Shown: positions 8,131 through 16,221, counted from the first letter of the stretch. The stretch: 64,000 bases of DNA from Mesorhizobium sp. WSM3862 (GCF_002294985.1 NZ_NSGE01000003.1:372001-436000); one strand, 5' to 3'. The notes: generated by a model from the sequence alone, not told the origin. Numbers and translations: made by a program.

Positions 8131-8958
8131 TCACAGCGGAAGGCTGAACCCCTTCCGTGCCAGCATCACTGCGACTGCCGCGACGGCCGGCACCAGGCAA
8201 AACCCTGCGAAGACGAACGTGGCGAGTGCAGGGGTTTTCTGATCGAGACGATCGAGGATCACGCGGCAGGCCGAAGGGACCAGGAAAAGCAGCAGGAGCA
8301 CCGCAAGGGCGAGAAGGTCGATCTTACGAGTGATCAGCGCGACGGTCTGCGCCACAGCCATCATGCCCGCCGCTCCGCCGAGCAAGGATGCCAATCCGAA
8401 GCGGTAATTCGGCCGGGACAGGTGCCCAACCACGATGCCGGCGATGCCAAAGGCGACGCCAAGAGACAGTTGCAGGCTGGATGATGAAGCCCCCATGAAG
8501 GCAATGGGAGCAAAGCCTGCGCTGGCAACCGCGAGCATGATCGCAGGGCGCAGATCCGATCCCTCATCGGGATAGTCAGCTTCCCGATGAAGCGCATATA
8601 GCGCTGCCGCTCCGGCCAGAGCGGCGACAACCAGGTCGAGAGGCTGCGCCAGGGCAATCGTATCGCCGATGTAAGCTGCTGAGGCGACCGGCATTGCCGC
8701 CAACAGCAACTGTCCGAGCCTGCGGCTGCCTGTCCATTCCGTCGCCACGCCCAGGATCGATCCAACCGCCGCCAGGTAGAACACCTTGTTGACGGCGCCG
8801 ACCGGAGGGAAGGAGGGAAGGCGATTGTAGGTCAACCAGTAGGACAGGAAGAAGCCGAGCGGGATCAAGAGATCGTACCAACGGCGATCGACGCGCCCCC
8901 ATCGCATCAGGCCGCTCAAGGCGAACGACAAAAGGCCGCAAATGGCGACCGCCAGCAT
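8131..8958 (-). CDS. Multi-spanning membrane protein of unknown family
   Basis: 275 residues, almost entirely hydrophobic, with about eight to nine predicted membrane helices and short loops. No motif of a known transporter or enzyme family was recognised. The ATG at 8958 is chosen because AGGAGG sits five bases upstream; a GTG twelve codons earlier (8994) has no ribosome site. The only conspicuous soluble stretch is HREADYPDEGSDLRP near the middle. It is the first gene of a two-gene leftward unit with yceI. It diverges from the liv operon promoter region. Confidence 0.75.
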   Translation of the reverse strand: MLAVAICGLLSFALSGLMRWGRVDRRWYDLLIPLGFFLSYWLTYNRLPSFPPVGAVNKVFYLAAVGSILGVATEWTGSRRLGQLLLAAMPVASAAYIGDTIALAQPLDLVVAALAGAAALYALHREADYPDEGSDLRPAIMLAVASAGFAPIAFMGASSSSLQLSLGVAFGIAGIVVGHLSRPNYRFGLASLLGGAAGMMAVAQTVALITRKIDLLALAVLLLLFLVPSACRVILDRLDQKTPALATFVFAGFCLVPAVAAVAVMLARKGFSLPL

Positions 8959-9126
8959 AACGGCCTCCTGCGGCGATCGGGCAACGCCAATCACGTCGCA
9001 TTACCGTTGTTGGCTACAGGATAGCGGGCACACGCTCGCGGCACCTTGCGGCAGGATGAAGTCACACCGTCCTCCCCGGTCTGAGTTCTCCATGACCGGC
9101 CCTTCCGGATACCGGTCAGATTTCAA

Positions 9127-9140
9127 ATACCAAAGCGTAT
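9127..9140. promoter_or_regulatory. Distal ATAC-N6-GTAT operator copy
   Basis: ATAC-CAAAGC-GTAT, the third copy of the dyad seen at 1888 and 9242. Its centre is 115 bases upstream of the promoter-overlapping copy, close to eleven helical turns, so co-operative binding or looping is possible (inference). Confidence 0.45.
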
Positions 9141-9218
9141 CTCACCAACCTTGTCAATCCAACTGGACAGCTGGCCGGAACCCGCCTCGCCTTAGTGCAG
9201 GTGCACCGGCGAAGTCGG

Positions 9219-9256
9219 TTGACATACGACTCAGACTTCAAATACTATATGGTATC
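9219..9256 (+). promoter_or_regulatory. liv operon promoter with ATAC-N6-GTAT operator
   Basis: TTGACA (9219-9224) and TACTAT (9243-9248), 18 bases apart, form a good sigma-70 promoter. The dyad ATAC-TATATG-GTAT (9242-9255) lies over the -10 element, with the same spacing from TTGACA as in the doxX promoter at 1865. This geometry predicts repression by a dimeric protein. The livG start codon is 57 bases downstream. Confidence 0.65.
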
Positions 9257-9311
9257 TAAAGTGGGACAGACGCGGAAGCGCCGGTTCCGCTGACACGCCT
9301 GGGAGGAGTGC

Positions 9312-10106
9312 GTGGCTGTGCAGGAACATATCAGCGCCTATTTGCCTGTGCTCGCGGCGGATGGCGTATCGGTCAGCTTCGGAGGCGTGCAGGCGCTCGA
9401 CAATGTCTCGCTCGACGTCGGCGATGGCGAGATTTGCGGCTTGATCGGCCCGAATGGCGCGGGCAAGACCACCTTCCTGAATGCCATCACCTGCCTTGCA
9501 CGCCTTCAACGCGGCACCGTAGAGCTGTCGGGTCGGATAATCTCCAATTCGGCGGTGCGCGACATCATCGGTCTAGGGATCGCTCGGACATTCCAAAACG
9601 TCGGCGTATACGGCTCGCTGAGCGTCCTGGAGAACGTCATGCTCGGCGCACACCACAAGATGGGTGGAAAAGTCGCGCGTGCCCTTCTCAATCCCTTCGG
9701 TGCGTGGGCCGAGGAGAAGACGGTCCGCCGCAAGGCTGAATCAATTCTGGATGAATTGGGAATGGCCGCATTATCGAGCGTGCGCGCCGACTCCCTGCCC
9801 TATCCCTTGCAAAAGCGGATGGAGATCGCACGCGCCCTGGCGGCCGAGCCCAAGCTCCTGTTGCTGGATGAGCCGGCCGGCGGACTGACCCATGGCGAGG
9901 TCACCGAATTCGGCACCCTCGTCAATACGATCCGGCATAGCCGCAGGCTCTCGATCCTCCTGATCGAGCATCACATGGGTCTGGTGATGAGCCTGTGCGA
10001 CCGGATCCATGTGTTCCACCTCGGTCGAAATCTGGCGTCAGGACGCCCCGAAGAAATAAGGACCAATGAAGCCGTCATCGGCGCCTACCTCGGGAGGAGC
10101 ACGTGA
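9312..10106 (+). CDS. livG: Branched-chain-type ABC transporter ATP-binding protein (LivG-like)
   Basis: A 264-residue cytoplasmic ATPase of a HAAT-family importer. Walker A is GPNGAGKTT (about residue 48), Walker B is LLLLDEPAGGL, and the switch histidine lies in LLIEHHMGLVM. The ABC signature is unusual: LPYPLQKRMEIARAL in place of LSYGxQRRLEIARAL. The GTG start follows GGGAGGAG. LivG-type subunits pair with LivF on the LivH-LivM membrane core. Leu/Ile/Val names are by family; in this island the cargo is more likely an aromatic or related carboxylate. Confidence 0.9.
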   Translation: MAVQEHISAYLPVLAADGVSVSFGGVQALDNVSLDVGDGEICGLIGPNGAGKTTFLNAITCLARLQRGTVELSGRIISNSAVRDIIGLGIARTFQNVGVYGSLSVLENVMLGAHHKMGGKVARALLNPFGAWAEEKTVRRKAESILDELGMAALSSVRADSLPYPLQKRMEIARALAAEPKLLLLDEPAGGLTHGEVTEFGTLVNTIRHSRRLSILLIEHHMGLVMSLCDRIHVFHLGRNLASGRPEEIRTNEAVIGAYLGRST

Positions 10107-10813
10107 GACTGCTTGACGTCCGCAATCTCTCGGCCTCCTACGGCAAGGTACGGGCGCTTTTTGACTGCTCGCTCGCAATCGCGCAGAACGAATTCGTTGT
10201 CCTGCTCGGCGCCAATGGCGCGGGAAAAACCACTTTGCTGCGCGCGCTTTCGGGCACAATCCGCTCGGCCGGCGAAATCGCCTATATGGGAAGCGACTTG
10301 CAAAAGATGGCGCCGGAACGGCGTCTGCAACGCGGCTTAGCGCAGATTCCCCAGGGCAGAGGCACTTTCACGGAATTCACGGTCGACGAGAATTTGACGC
10401 TGGGCGCCACAATCGTCTCCGATGCCCGCCAGGTCCGACAGGACAAGGAGCGGTGGTACGATCGCTTTCCGCGATTGCGCGAACGACGCTCCCAACTGGC
10501 CGGCAATCTGAGCGGAGGCGAGCAGCAGATGCTCGCGGTTGCGCGAGCGCTCATGTCGCGGCCAAAACTGCTGCTATGCGATGAGCCGTCATTGGGTCTC
10601 GCGCCCGTCATCACGCGCGAAATATTCGCGATCTTCAAGGAACTCCGCGACATCGATGGGTTGACGCTCTTGGTCGTGGAGCAGAACGCGGACCTGTCGC
10701 TCAAGTTCGCCGACCGCGCCTATGTCATCGAGGCCGGGCATATCGTGGCCGGCGGCTCAGCCGGCGCGATACTTGCAGATGAGCATATCCAGAAATCTTA
10801 CCTTGGGGACTAA
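10103..10813 (+). CDS. livF: Branched-chain-type ABC transporter ATP-binding protein (LivF-like)
   Basis: 236 residues. Walker A GANGAGKTT, a canonical signature NLSGGEQQMLAVARAL, Walker B LLLCDEPSLGLAP and the switch region VVEQNADLSL are all intact. It overlaps the end of livG by four bases (GTGA), so translation is coupled. It is the partner ATPase of LivG and carries the regular signature that LivG lacks. This makes the ATPase pair slightly asymmetric by sequence, which is common among importers but should be compared with relatives. Confidence 0.93.
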   Translation: MRLLDVRNLSASYGKVRALFDCSLAIAQNEFVVLLGANGAGKTTLLRALSGTIRSAGEIAYMGSDLQKMAPERRLQRGLAQIPQGRGTFTEFTVDENLTLGATIVSDARQVRQDKERWYDRFPRLRERRSQLAGNLSGGEQQMLAVARALMSRPKLLLCDEPSLGLAPVITREIFAIFKELRDIDGLTLLVVEQNADLSLKFADRAYVIEAGHIVAGGSAGAILADEHIQKSYLGD

Positions 10814-10814
10814 C

Positions 10815-11102
10815 GTGGCGACGTTTCACCAGATCATTGTTTGCGGCATTGCCCCAGGCGCTGTCTACGCCGTGCTGGTGATTGCCCTCGTGCTGGTCTC
10901 GCGTCTTACAAGGCGGGCGTCGGCCGACCGCCTCGATGCGGCCTCCTTCATCGACATTCACGATACCGCCGGACTGCCATTCCTGATCGTGGTAACCGCC
11001 ATTTTCCCGTCATCAAACGCCGGGGTTCCCTCGGCCAAGGCTCTCGGACCGAAGGCGCGCAGGTCGACGGCCTCGGCGTTGCAGTTGGGAGGCTGGGCTT
11101 GA
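10815..11102 (+). pseudogene. Vestigial or truncated LivH-like permease
   Basis: A 95-codon reading frame sits between livF and the intact livH. Its start ATFHQIIVCGIAPGAVYAVL matches the first membrane helix of LivH proteins (compare LFVQIVLSGLATGAIYAALA in the neighbour). The similarity stops after LVLVSR, just where LivH should continue with the NFGQGEM block. The remaining 65 residues are arginine-rich and show no LivH features in any frame. The stop TGA overlaps the TTG start of intact livH. This looks like a decayed duplicate, possibly kept because it couples translation of livF to livH. A genuine short membrane peptide cannot be excluded. Confidence 0.6.
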
Positions 11103-11980
11103 CCCTTTTCGTGCAAATCGTCCTCAGCGGTCTTGCCACCGGCGCGATCTATGCGGCTCTTGCCCTTGCGCTGGTGTTGATCTTTCGCGCCACCAATGTC
11201 GTCAATTTCGGTCAAGGCGAAATGGCGACTTTCTCGGCATACTGCACCTGGCAGCTATGCCTGTGGGGCCTGCCATTATGGCTTTCCATTGCAATCGGCC
11301 TGACCGGTTCTTTTGTGCTGGGTATCTTGGCGTTTCGGGTCTTCGTCCGCCCGCTCCTGGCAGCTCCGGTCGAGGCGACAGTGGTCGTCACGCTCGGCAT
11401 GTTTGTGCTCTTCCAGGCGATGGTGACGTGGCTCTGGGGCGCCGAGCAGAAGCCGTTCCCCAGCCTGTTTCCCGAAGGCAGCTTCAGCCTCGGTGAGGTA
11501 CGGGTGCTGGGTTCGTCGGCCGGTACCTTGCTGATCCTCATTGTCCTGGCCGCGGCCATCGCCTCCCTCTTCGCCTTCACAAGGCTTGGGCTCTCCATGC
11601 GTGCCGCGGCCTTCGACCGCGTTCGCAGCGTTCTGGTGGGCATCAACGTCGAGCGCATGCTGATGCTCGGCTGGGGCTTCGCCGCGGCGATCGGAATGAT
11701 CGCGGCGGTGCTGGTCGCGCCACGGCTGTTTTTAAGCCCGACCATGATGACCCCGATCCTATTCTACGGTCTTGCCGCGGCAACAGTTGGCGGCTGGGAC
11801 AGTCCGCTCGGCGCCATAGCCGGAGGCCTTCTGGTGGGCGTCAGCGAGAGCCTTGGCGCCAACTACCTCGGCTTTCTCGGCGCGGACATGCGCATCGCGG
11901 TCCCGATCGGGCTCACCCTTTTCGTCCTGCTGGTCAAGCCGGTCGGTCTGTTCGGCTCACAGAAGGTCACCAAGCTATGA
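11099..11980 (+). CDS. livH: Branched-chain-type ABC transporter permease (LivH-like)
   Basis: 293 residues with about eight membrane helices. The N-terminal block VQIVLSGLATGAIYAALALA plus ATNVVNFGQGEMATF is diagnostic for LivH, and the coupling region SMRAAAFDRVRSVLVGIN is intact. The TTG start is supported by GGGAGG (11087-11092) six bases upstream and by its overlap with the preceding vestigial frame; an open frame further upstream is arginine-rich and not coding-like. It forms the transmembrane core with LivM. Start 0.8, identity near certain. Confidence 0.92.
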   Translation: MTLFVQIVLSGLATGAIYAALALALVLIFRATNVVNFGQGEMATFSAYCTWQLCLWGLPLWLSIAIGLTGSFVLGILAFRVFVRPLLAAPVEATVVVTLGMFVLFQAMVTWLWGAEQKPFPSLFPEGSFSLGEVRVLGSSAGTLLILIVLAAAIASLFAFTRLGLSMRAAAFDRVRSVLVGINVERMLMLGWGFAAAIGMIAAVLVAPRLFLSPTMMTPILFYGLAAATVGGWDSPLGAIAGGLLVGVSESLGANYLGFLGADMRIAVPIGLTLFVLLVKPVGLFGSQKVTKL

Positions 11981-12978
11981 GCAACGATATTCGGCGCACG
12001 GTCGCGGCAAGCGTTGGGTTTGTGCTGGTCGCCACATTGCTGCCGGCCACTTTGTCAGGCTTCCAGTTGCAGCAGGTGAGCATCGCCATCTCCTATGCGG
12101 TCGCCATTCTTGGCCTCAACCTGCTTATGGGGTTTGCCGGGCAGATCTGCCTCGCCCAGGGGACGCTGTTCGGCATCGGCGCCTACGTCACCGCCATCTT
12201 GAACGCGACCTACGGCGTCCACCCGTTGGCGACCCTGCCTGCGGCAGCTGTTTTTACCGCGCTGGCCGGTCTCGTCGTCGGCCTGCCGGCCCTGCGTCTG
12301 CAGGGGCTGCAACTTGCGATCATCACGTTTGGTGTCGCGGCGGCCTTTCCGCAGCTTCTGTTGAAGCTCGGCAGTTGGACGGGCGGAGTCTCCGGCTTGC
12401 CGATCGATTCCCTGGAGCCGCCTGCGTTCCTGGCCGATTACCCGGAGCTCTGGCTCTATCTGGTGTCGCTGGGGTGCGCCTGCGTCGCGGCATTCATCGT
12501 CTATCTCGTTCTCCTCGGCGACGTCGGCCGCGCGCTCCAGGCGCAACGGGACAGTCCGCAGATCGCGGAGGCTCTCGGCGTCAACCTGACCAAGACCAAG
12601 CTGTGGGCGTTCGCCATCAGCTCTGCGCTCGCTGGCCTTGGCGGCGGCGTCTTCGCGATCCTCAACGGCTTCATCAGCCCGCAGTCCTTTCTCGCCCCAC
12701 TTTCCATCACCATCGTGATCGGGAGCATCGTCGGCGGCTCGACAAGCATTGTCGGCGCCTTCATCGGCGGGCTGTTCATCACCTTCGTCCCGACATGGAC
12801 GTCCAACATCAATCTCGCACTCGGCAACGTCATCTACGCGCTGGCACTGATCGGCATCATGCTTCTGGCGCGCGGAGGGGTTGCCGGTCTGCTGGAGAGA
12901 CTCGCCGCTGCCTTGAAGGCGCGGTCGAACGCCAACGGCAAAGCCGGATCAATGAGCCAATCAGGGAGGAAGTTATGA
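11977..12978 (+). CDS. livM: Branched-chain-type ABC transporter permease (LivM-like)
   Basis: 333 residues with about nine or ten membrane helices. Family blocks are YAVAILGLNLLMGFAGQICLAQG near the N-terminus, a VGRALQAQRDSPQIAEALGVN coupling helix, and SALAGLGGGVFAILNGFISP followed by a GSIVGGSTSIVGAFIGG stretch. It overlaps livH by four bases (ATGA) and livK by four bases, so the operon is tightly packed. It pairs with LivH in the inner membrane. Confidence 0.93.
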   Translation: MSNDIRRTVAASVGFVLVATLLPATLSGFQLQQVSIAISYAVAILGLNLLMGFAGQICLAQGTLFGIGAYVTAILNATYGVHPLATLPAAAVFTALAGLVVGLPALRLQGLQLAIITFGVAAAFPQLLLKLGSWTGGVSGLPIDSLEPPAFLADYPELWLYLVSLGCACVAAFIVYLVLLGDVGRALQAQRDSPQIAEALGVNLTKTKLWAFAISSALAGLGGGVFAILNGFISPQSFLAPLSITIVIGSIVGGSTSIVGAFIGGLFITFVPTWTSNINLALGNVIYALALIGIMLLARGGVAGLLERLAAALKARSNANGKAGSMSQSGRKL

Positions 12979-14201
12979 GACCATGTATGCCAAGAATGCT
13001 TGCGACGGCAGCAATACTTGCGCTGGCCGTCGGTGTCGCTCCGGCGAAAGCTGACGAGACACCGGGCATCACCGACAGCACCGTGAAGATCGGCATCACC
13101 GGTCCGCTCACCGGTCCCGTCGCCGTCGTCGGCGCGGTCGCAGAAGGCATCCGCGCCCGGGTCGAGGCCGCCAATTCCCACGGCGGCGTCAAGATGTCCG
13201 ACGGCAAGACCCGCAAGATCGAGCTCGTGATCAAGGACGACATGCTCGATCCGCAGCGAACGCTTGCGAATGTGCGCGAGATGGTGGAGCAGGACAAAGT
13301 TTTCGCTCTCGTCGGCACGGCTGCCACGCCGAACAATGTGGCCATCGGACGCTATATCGAGCAACGCAAAGTCCCCAATGTCTTCATGTATTCAGGCGTC
13401 CACAAGCTGAACGCGCCGCACGAGGAAATAGGGTTCGTCCCGGCCTTCTCGACCGAGGCGGCGTCGTTCGCCACTTATCTGAAGGACAACAAGCCCGAGG
13501 CAAAGGTAGCGCTCCTCTATCTCAACACCGAGACCGGCGAAACCTTCATGAAGGCCTTCGACAAGGCCATCGACGGCTCAGGCGTCAAGGTCGTCGATCG
13601 GCAACCGGTGACTTCGCAGGATCCGACCGTCGAAACGCAACTGACAGCGCTCAAGGCTTCCGGCGCCGATACGCTGGTGATCATCGCCGCGCCGCAACAA
13701 GGCGGCGAAGCAATCCGTTTCCAGGCCGAGAGCGGCTGGAAGCCGCTGACGCTCGTCACTAACCTTTCCTCGGCCTACCCGATCCTGCAGGCGGTGGGGC
13801 TAGAGAACGCCAAGGGCATCATCACCTCGAATTTCCTGAAACCGATCGTTAGCCCGGAAAAAACCGGTGATGCGGGCATCGACCAGTATCTGGACGATAT
13901 CGCCGCGGCCAAGGTCAACTTCGTCTTCGCCAACACGATCGGACAGGTCGGCTACGCGACCGGCGATACTCTTGTGAAGGCGCTCGAGCACATGAAGAAG
14001 CCGACCCGGGCTGAGCTCCTCGACACCGTCTTCAACATGCAGAAGTGGGACGATCCACTATTGCTGGACGGGATTAAGCTGAACACCAAAGCCGGCTCCG
14101 ATATTTTCCCGATTGAGGCACTGCAGCTCTATCAGTTCGACGGGCAGAAGTACGTGCCTGTTGGCAAGCTTCTGGATTTCGAGGGCAAGACGGAAGAGTA
14201 A
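12975..14201 (+). CDS. livK: Branched-chain-type ABC transporter periplasmic binding protein (LivK-like)
   Basis: 408 residues with a Sec signal peptide (MRPCMPRMLATAAILALAVG, cleavage near ADE at about residue 30). A type I periplasmic-binding fold follows, visible in VKIGITGPLTGPVAVVGAVAEG, FALVGTAATPNN and the hinge region. The ATG follows GGGAGGA. This length and the FALVGTAATPNN-type motif are usual in HAAT binding proteins for amino acids, amides and, in soil bacteria, aromatic acids. The ligand cannot be read from sequence. A terminator follows 34 bases after the stop, closing the liv operon. Confidence 0.93.
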   Translation: MRPCMPRMLATAAILALAVGVAPAKADETPGITDSTVKIGITGPLTGPVAVVGAVAEGIRARVEAANSHGGVKMSDGKTRKIELVIKDDMLDPQRTLANVREMVEQDKVFALVGTAATPNNVAIGRYIEQRKVPNVFMYSGVHKLNAPHEEIGFVPAFSTEAASFATYLKDNKPEAKVALLYLNTETGETFMKAFDKAIDGSGVKVVDRQPVTSQDPTVETQLTALKASGADTLVIIAAPQQGGEAIRFQAESGWKPLTLVTNLSSAYPILQAVGLENAKGIITSNFLKPIVSPEKTGDAGIDQYLDDIAAAKVNFVFANTIGQVGYATGDTLVKALEHMKKPTRAELLDTVFNMQKWDDPLLLDGIKLNTKAGSDIFPIEALQLYQFDGQKYVPVGKLLDFEGKTEE

Positions 14202-14234
14202 CGGACGATCGACACAGGTTGCTGCCGGCTGCGA

Positions 14235-14259
14235 GCGTCCGCGTTTTGCGGGCGCCTTT
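14235..14259 (+). terminator. Rho-independent terminator of the liv operon
   Basis: GCGTCCGC and GCGGGCGC form an 8-bp stem (one G-T pair) around a GTTTT loop and are followed by CCTTTCTC. It starts 34 bases after livK. Confidence 0.6.
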
Positions 14260-14513
14260 CTCGCCAGAGCGAAGTTCGATTTGTTTGAGCGATTCGTGAG
14301 CCGACAATATCGTCGGCAGTCCTATCTGCGATCCGTTTTTGCCGGAAGTCATTCGGCAGAAGATGCTGGCGAAGGCGAATCCGGATTCCGTTGCGCGTGA
14401 CGGCAGATCCAGCTTCGGGCAGTTTGCAAATGCTCTGCGTACCGGACGCAACTTCCCCATTCTAGCCAGTATGGTAGAGATTGGGGCTGGTGCAAATTCC
14501 GGTACGAACGGCA
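14260..14513. other. Unassigned stretch between liv operon and M19 peptidase
   Basis: Several short frames cross this region, one of them reading PEVIRQKMLAKANPDSVARD at about 14,342, which has protein-like composition but no recognised family and no clear start. It may be a decayed gene end. No strong promoter for the downstream peptidase was identified. Confidence 0.3.
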
Positions 14514-15503
14514 ATGAACCTTCAAACCAGAGCCCGGTCCATTCTCGATAGCGAAGTCGTCTGGGACGCCCATTCCGGCTTCATGCCGGATCCTGCCGCG
14601 GACTTGAACAACCTGCGGATCTGGCGAGACGCCGGTGTCGACTATCTGTCCATCGATGTCGGGTTCGATCTGCTGTCCTGGGAAATGACGGTAACCAATC
14701 TCAGCTGCTTCCGCCACTGGATCCTGGCGCGTCCCGCCGACTACGTGCTCGTCTCGTCGGCCGACGAAATCCTCGCTGCTAAGGCGCAAGGCAAGCTGGC
14801 GGTCACCTTTGACATCGAAGGCATGAATGCCCTGGACGGCCGGATTGAGATGGTCGAGTTCTATCAAGGCCTTGGCGTGCGCCAGATGCTTTTCGCCTAT
14901 AACCGCAACAACCTTGCCGGCGGCGGATGCCATGACGAAGACCCGGGTCTGACCGCGTTCGGTCGGCAGGTGATCGACGAGATGAACCGCCTCGGCATGT
15001 TCGTGGATGTGAGCCACACCGGCTACCGCACCACCATGGACGTGATGGAGTACACGGACCGGCCAGTCATCTTCTCGCACTCCAATCCGAAAGCGCTCTG
15101 CGCCCACGGTCGCAACATCACGGACGAGCAGATCAAGGCCTGCGCCCGCACCGGCGGCATCGTCGGCGTCGTCGGGCTCAGCCGTTTCCTTGGCGAGGCG
15201 CGCACCGATTCCGAACGGCTGGCCGACCATGTCGAATATCTGATCGATCTCGCTGGCCCACGCCATGTTGGCATCGGCCTCGACCATGCTTTCCCGGTCG
15301 AGATCGAAGGCATCGACGACATCATCGCCAGCAATCCGCATTTCTGGCCGAAGAGCGAATATGCGGGAGAAACGACCTATTCGGCACCAGCCCAAATGAA
15401 AGAGCTGACCGAGGTTCTGCTTCGTCGCGGTCAGCCGGAAGGAGCGGTCCGCGACGTCATAGGCGGCAACTTCATGCGCCTTGCCCGGGAAATCTGGAAA
15501 TAG
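14514..15503 (+). CDS. Peptidase M19 (renal dipeptidase) family protein with altered first metal motif
   Basis: 329 residues, usual for membrane dipeptidases of the amidohydrolase superfamily. Metal ligands visible are the glutamate in TFDIEGMNAL, the histidine in VDVSHTGYRT, the histidine in VIFSHSNPKALC and the aspartate in GIGLDH. The first motif, normally DxHxD, reads DAHSGF, so its second ligand is replaced. The chosen ATG has no strong ribosome site; a TTG at 14481 preceded by AGAGA is an alternative. M19 enzymes cleave dipeptides or act on related amides. The neighbours suggest a role in handling an N-acyl or amide form of the transported compound (inference). Confidence 0.85.
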   Translation: MNLQTRARSILDSEVVWDAHSGFMPDPAADLNNLRIWRDAGVDYLSIDVGFDLLSWEMTVTNLSCFRHWILARPADYVLVSSADEILAAKAQGKLAVTFDIEGMNALDGRIEMVEFYQGLGVRQMLFAYNRNNLAGGGCHDEDPGLTAFGRQVIDEMNRLGMFVDVSHTGYRTTMDVMEYTDRPVIFSHSNPKALCAHGRNITDEQIKACARTGGIVGVVGLSRFLGEARTDSERLADHVEYLIDLAGPRHVGIGLDHAFPVEIEGIDDIIASNPHFWPKSEYAGETTYSAPAQMKELTEVLLRRGQPEGAVRDVIGGNFMRLAREIWK

Positions 15504-15546
15504 CCACCGGAGCAGCTGTTGAGCGCTCCGTGGGACCTTCTTTTGG

Positions 15547-16221
15547 TCAGGCGGGTTGGTCCGCGCCAAGAAGGACGCGCAGCTTCGCGACGGCCGCATC
15601 CGGACTGGTCGATACGGGGATGTTCGTCGCCGCTTTGACCGCATCCCGCGCGCGCGCCATGGAGAACTGTGCCAAGACGATCGCATCGAAATCCTTCAGC
15701 TTGGCGGCTTCAGCCGCGATCAGCCGGTTGTGGGTTTCCACGTCTCCTGCACGCACCGCCTCGATCGCGCCCGGCACGAAATAGCTCGTGATGGTGGCAG
15801 CTTGGCCCATACGGGCGGCTTCGTCCCGGAACTCCTGCTCCATTCCTTCCCTCGACGGCGGGAAAGTGTAGAGCATTGCGGTGCGGCCGCCACGGCGGAT
15901 CGCCATCTCAAACATGGCCTCGTTCGGTTTCAGGACCGGAACGTCCAGCTTCGCCGCGGCCTGTTCGATCGCTTGCCCGAACGCCGAGCAGGTGAACAGC
16001 ACGGCATCGGTTCCAATCGAACGGGCATAGCTGGCCAAGGCCTCGATGCGCCGGATCATGTCGCTCGTCAGGTCAGCGGTTTTGGCGCGGTCCACTGCCA
16101 GGCTGTCCTCGAGGATATTGACGGTTTCGACGCCAGGCCATCGCGTTTCGAACGCCGATCTGATCGACTCCATCGAGATGGGCGTGGCATGGATCAGGGC
16201 AATGCGAGGCTGTGACGTCAT
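15547..16221 (-). CDS. Asp/Glu/hydantoin racemase-like protein
   Basis: A 224-residue cytoplasmic protein of the aspartate/glutamate racemase superfamily. The N-terminus reads RIALIHATPISMESI. The first catalytic-type cysteine is present in AVLFTCSAFGQAIE (residue 78). The second half should carry a matching cysteine in a GC-containing loop, but the equivalent reads IVLAQFSMARA, so the two-base racemase mechanism is probably lost. Single-cysteine relatives include arylmalonate decarboxylases and uncharacterised AroM-like proteins, so decarboxylase or isomerase activity is possible. It is convergent with the M19 gene. Upstream its frame stays open into an ABC-transporter remnant. Confidence 0.75.
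   Translation of the reverse strand: MTSQPRIALIHATPISMESIRSAFETRWPGVETVNILEDSLAVDRAKTADLTSDMIRRIEALASYARSIGTDAVLFTCSAFGQAIEQAAAKLDVPVLKPNEAMFEMAIRRGGRTAMLYTFPPSREGMEQEFRDEAARMGQAATITSYFVPGAIEAVRAGDVETHNRLIAAEAAKLKDFDAIVLAQFSMARARDAVKAATNIPVSTSPDAAVAKLRVLLGADQPA

Noticed and set aside
11853..14201. A 782-codon frame that would extend livK far upstream
   Set aside because: The upstream part overlaps livM in another frame and is arginine-rich; GGGAGGA and a signal peptide fix the livK start at 12975.
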